5,945 nucleotides of DNA, taken from assembly GCA_016937725.1 (NCBI GenBank), contig JAFGVZ010000085.1, forward strand, positions 1 to 5,945. The letters run 5' to 3'. The stretch comes from Paracoccaceae bacterium. Its GTDB lineage: Bacteria > Pseudomonadota > Alphaproteobacteria > Rhodobacterales > Rhodobacteraceae. The notes under the pieces were generated by a model that had not been told where the DNA came from, did not search any database, and saw only the letters and a list, made by a program, of their open reading frames with translations. The position numbers were made by a program, and so were the translations under genes. Positions 5,187-5,945 of this stretch are shown one piece after another; position 1 is the stretch's first letter; every line of letters starts with the position of its first letter.

Positions 5187-5945
5187 TCAGTGATCGACGG
5201 CCGCGCCAGCGCCTTTCGGCACGCGGATCGATTCCACCAGTTCTTGGATCTCTGCCGGAGCATCGCCCGTCATCTTGTAGACGACATATGCCGCAGCAAA
5301 GTTCAGAACCGCACCTACTGCACCGAAGCTCAGCGGCGAGATGCCAAGGATCCAGTTATCCGGGGTGTTCGCCAGCATGTTGGTGCCGGGGATGAAGAAC
5401 CAGCCCAGATAGGTGAAGATGTAGAGCACGGTCGAGCCCAGACCCACGATCATACCGGTGATCGCACCAGCCGAGTTCATCTTCTTCGAGAAGATGCCCA
5501 TCATGATCGCTGGGAACAGCGAGCTTGCTGCCAGACCGAAGGCCAGCGCCACCACCTGTGCGGCAAACCCCGGAGGGTTCAGGCCCAGATAGGTTGCCAA
5601 GGCAATTGCAAAGCCCATCGAGACCCGCGCGGCCAACAACTCGCCTTTTTCCGAGATGTTCGGATTGATCATAGATTTGATCAGGTCGTGGCTGACCGCA
5701 GACGAAATTGCCAGAAGCAGACCTGCTGCCGTGGACAATGCTGCTGCCAGACCGCCAGCCGCGATAAGACCGATCACCCAGCCCGGAAGCTGTGCGATTT
5801 CCGGGTTTGCAAGCACAAGAATGTCACGGTTGAAGGTGACCATCTCGTTACCGGCCCAGCCCAGTTCTTCTGCGATCGCAGGCGGGTTCGCATCGTTGTA
5901 ATACTGGATAAAGCCGTCGCCGTTCTTGTCTTCAAAGGCCAGCAG
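5187..5945 (-). CDS. Sodium:solute symporter, C-terminal part (5' end outside window); probably VC_2705/acetate-type subfamily
   Basis: The reading frame stays open to the window edge, so the 252 visible residues are the C-terminal part of a protein that in this family is about 550-600 aa. An internal Met at 5843 is not the start, since coding continues above it. The visible part begins with a hydrophilic loop containing DKNGDGFIQYYND, then a helix PGWVIGLIAAGGLAAALSTAAGLLLAISSA; its LST matches the TM8 Ser/Ser(Thr) Na+-site position of SSS transporters. About four further hydrophobic segments follow (around RVSMGFAIALATYLG, VVALAFGLAASSLFPAIMMG, ITGMIVGLGSTVLYIFTYLGWFF and FGAVGAVLNFAAAYVVYKM), then a cytoplasmic tail (PAEIQELVESIRVPKG). 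It should be an inner-membrane Na+-coupled carrier, plausibly for acetate or a short carboxylate. The substrate assignment rests on subfamily resemblance and on the DUF294 and exonuclease neighbours. A small DUF4212 partner subunit would be expected upstream, outside the window. Confidence 0.9.
   Translation of the reverse strand: MLAFEDKNGDGFIQYYNDANPPAIAEELGWAGNEMVTFNRDILVLANPEIAQLPGWVIGLIAAGGLAAALSTAAGLLLAISSAVSHDLIKSMINPNISEKGELLAARVSMGFAIALATYLGLNPPGFAAQVVALAFGLAASSLFPAIMMGIFSKKMNSAGAITGMIVGLGSTVLYIFTYLGWFFIPGTNMLANTPDNWILGISPLSFGAVGAVLNFAAAYVVYKMTGDAPAEIQELVESIRVPKGAGAAVDH

Noticed and set aside
5099..5263. 55-residue N-terminal extension of the DUF294 protein, starting at 5263
   Set aside because: It would overlap the end of the symporter gene, is basic and low in structure, and has no family counterpart; ATG 5098 has a plausible ribosome site and gives the usual N-terminus.
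3701..5395. + strand open frames (3701-4471, 4341-4967, 4580-5395) opposite the DUF294 and symporter genes
   Set aside because: They are antisense to well-supported genes, show no recognisable domain, and arise from GC-biased third positions. The last one also crosses the boundary between two genes.
1..5945. Mobile elements, CRISPR arrays, tRNA/rRNA genes, frameshifted genes
   Set aside because: No inverted-repeat-bounded transposase, regularly spaced repeats, cloverleaf or rRNA-like stretch was seen, and every gene has an uninterrupted frame with consistent codon use.

Overview
The window looks like a piece of an alphaproteobacterial chromosome, most likely Rhodobacterales/Rhodobacteraceae. 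The basis is high GC with strong third-position G/C bias, the family make-up of the proteins and the compact gene order; no marker gene is present to prove it. Two convergent transcription units meet near position 200.

Left edge, + strand: the last 50 codons of etfA (electron transfer flavoprotein alpha subunit), followed by a textbook intrinsic terminator (11-bp perfect stem, 3-nt loop, T run).

The rest, - strand, reads right to left as one probable operon: (1) the C-terminal part of a sodium:solute symporter, probably of the VC_2705/acetate-type subfamily, cut by the window edge; (2) an 88-nt gap with a strong hairpin but no T run; (3) a 609-aa soluble regulator with a cyclic-nucleotide-binding domain, two CBS domains and a GlnD-like DUF294 nucleotidyltransferase; (4) a 183-aa protein with two N-terminal membrane helices and no recognised family; (5) a 139-aa receiver-only response regulator; (6) a 698-aa membrane protein that fuses a sensor-kinase-like module (two TM helices, PAS-like region, degenerate kinase core without the phospho-accepting His) to an intact DEDDh 3'-5' exonuclease. 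Genes 3 to 6 are very tightly packed (13-nt gap, 26-nt overlap, 8-nt overlap), and the Shine-Dalgarno positions fix start codons downstream of the longest possible ORF starts for all four.

The symporter / cNMP-CBS-NTase / exonuclease neighbourhood is, from memory, conserved in other proteobacteria (for example next to acetate-type symporters in Pseudomonas and Vibrio), but its biochemical logic is poorly understood. A plausible model is that carboxylate uptake is tuned by a nucleotide-sensing regulator (cNMP and adenylate ligands) and a phospho-receiver, with the membrane-anchored exonuclease as an unusual effector. The most interesting object is the sensor-kinase-like/exonuclease fusion with its inactivated H-box, sitting directly behind a receiver with no output domain. 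All coding regions appear intact; I see no mobile element, CRISPR array, tRNA or rRNA.
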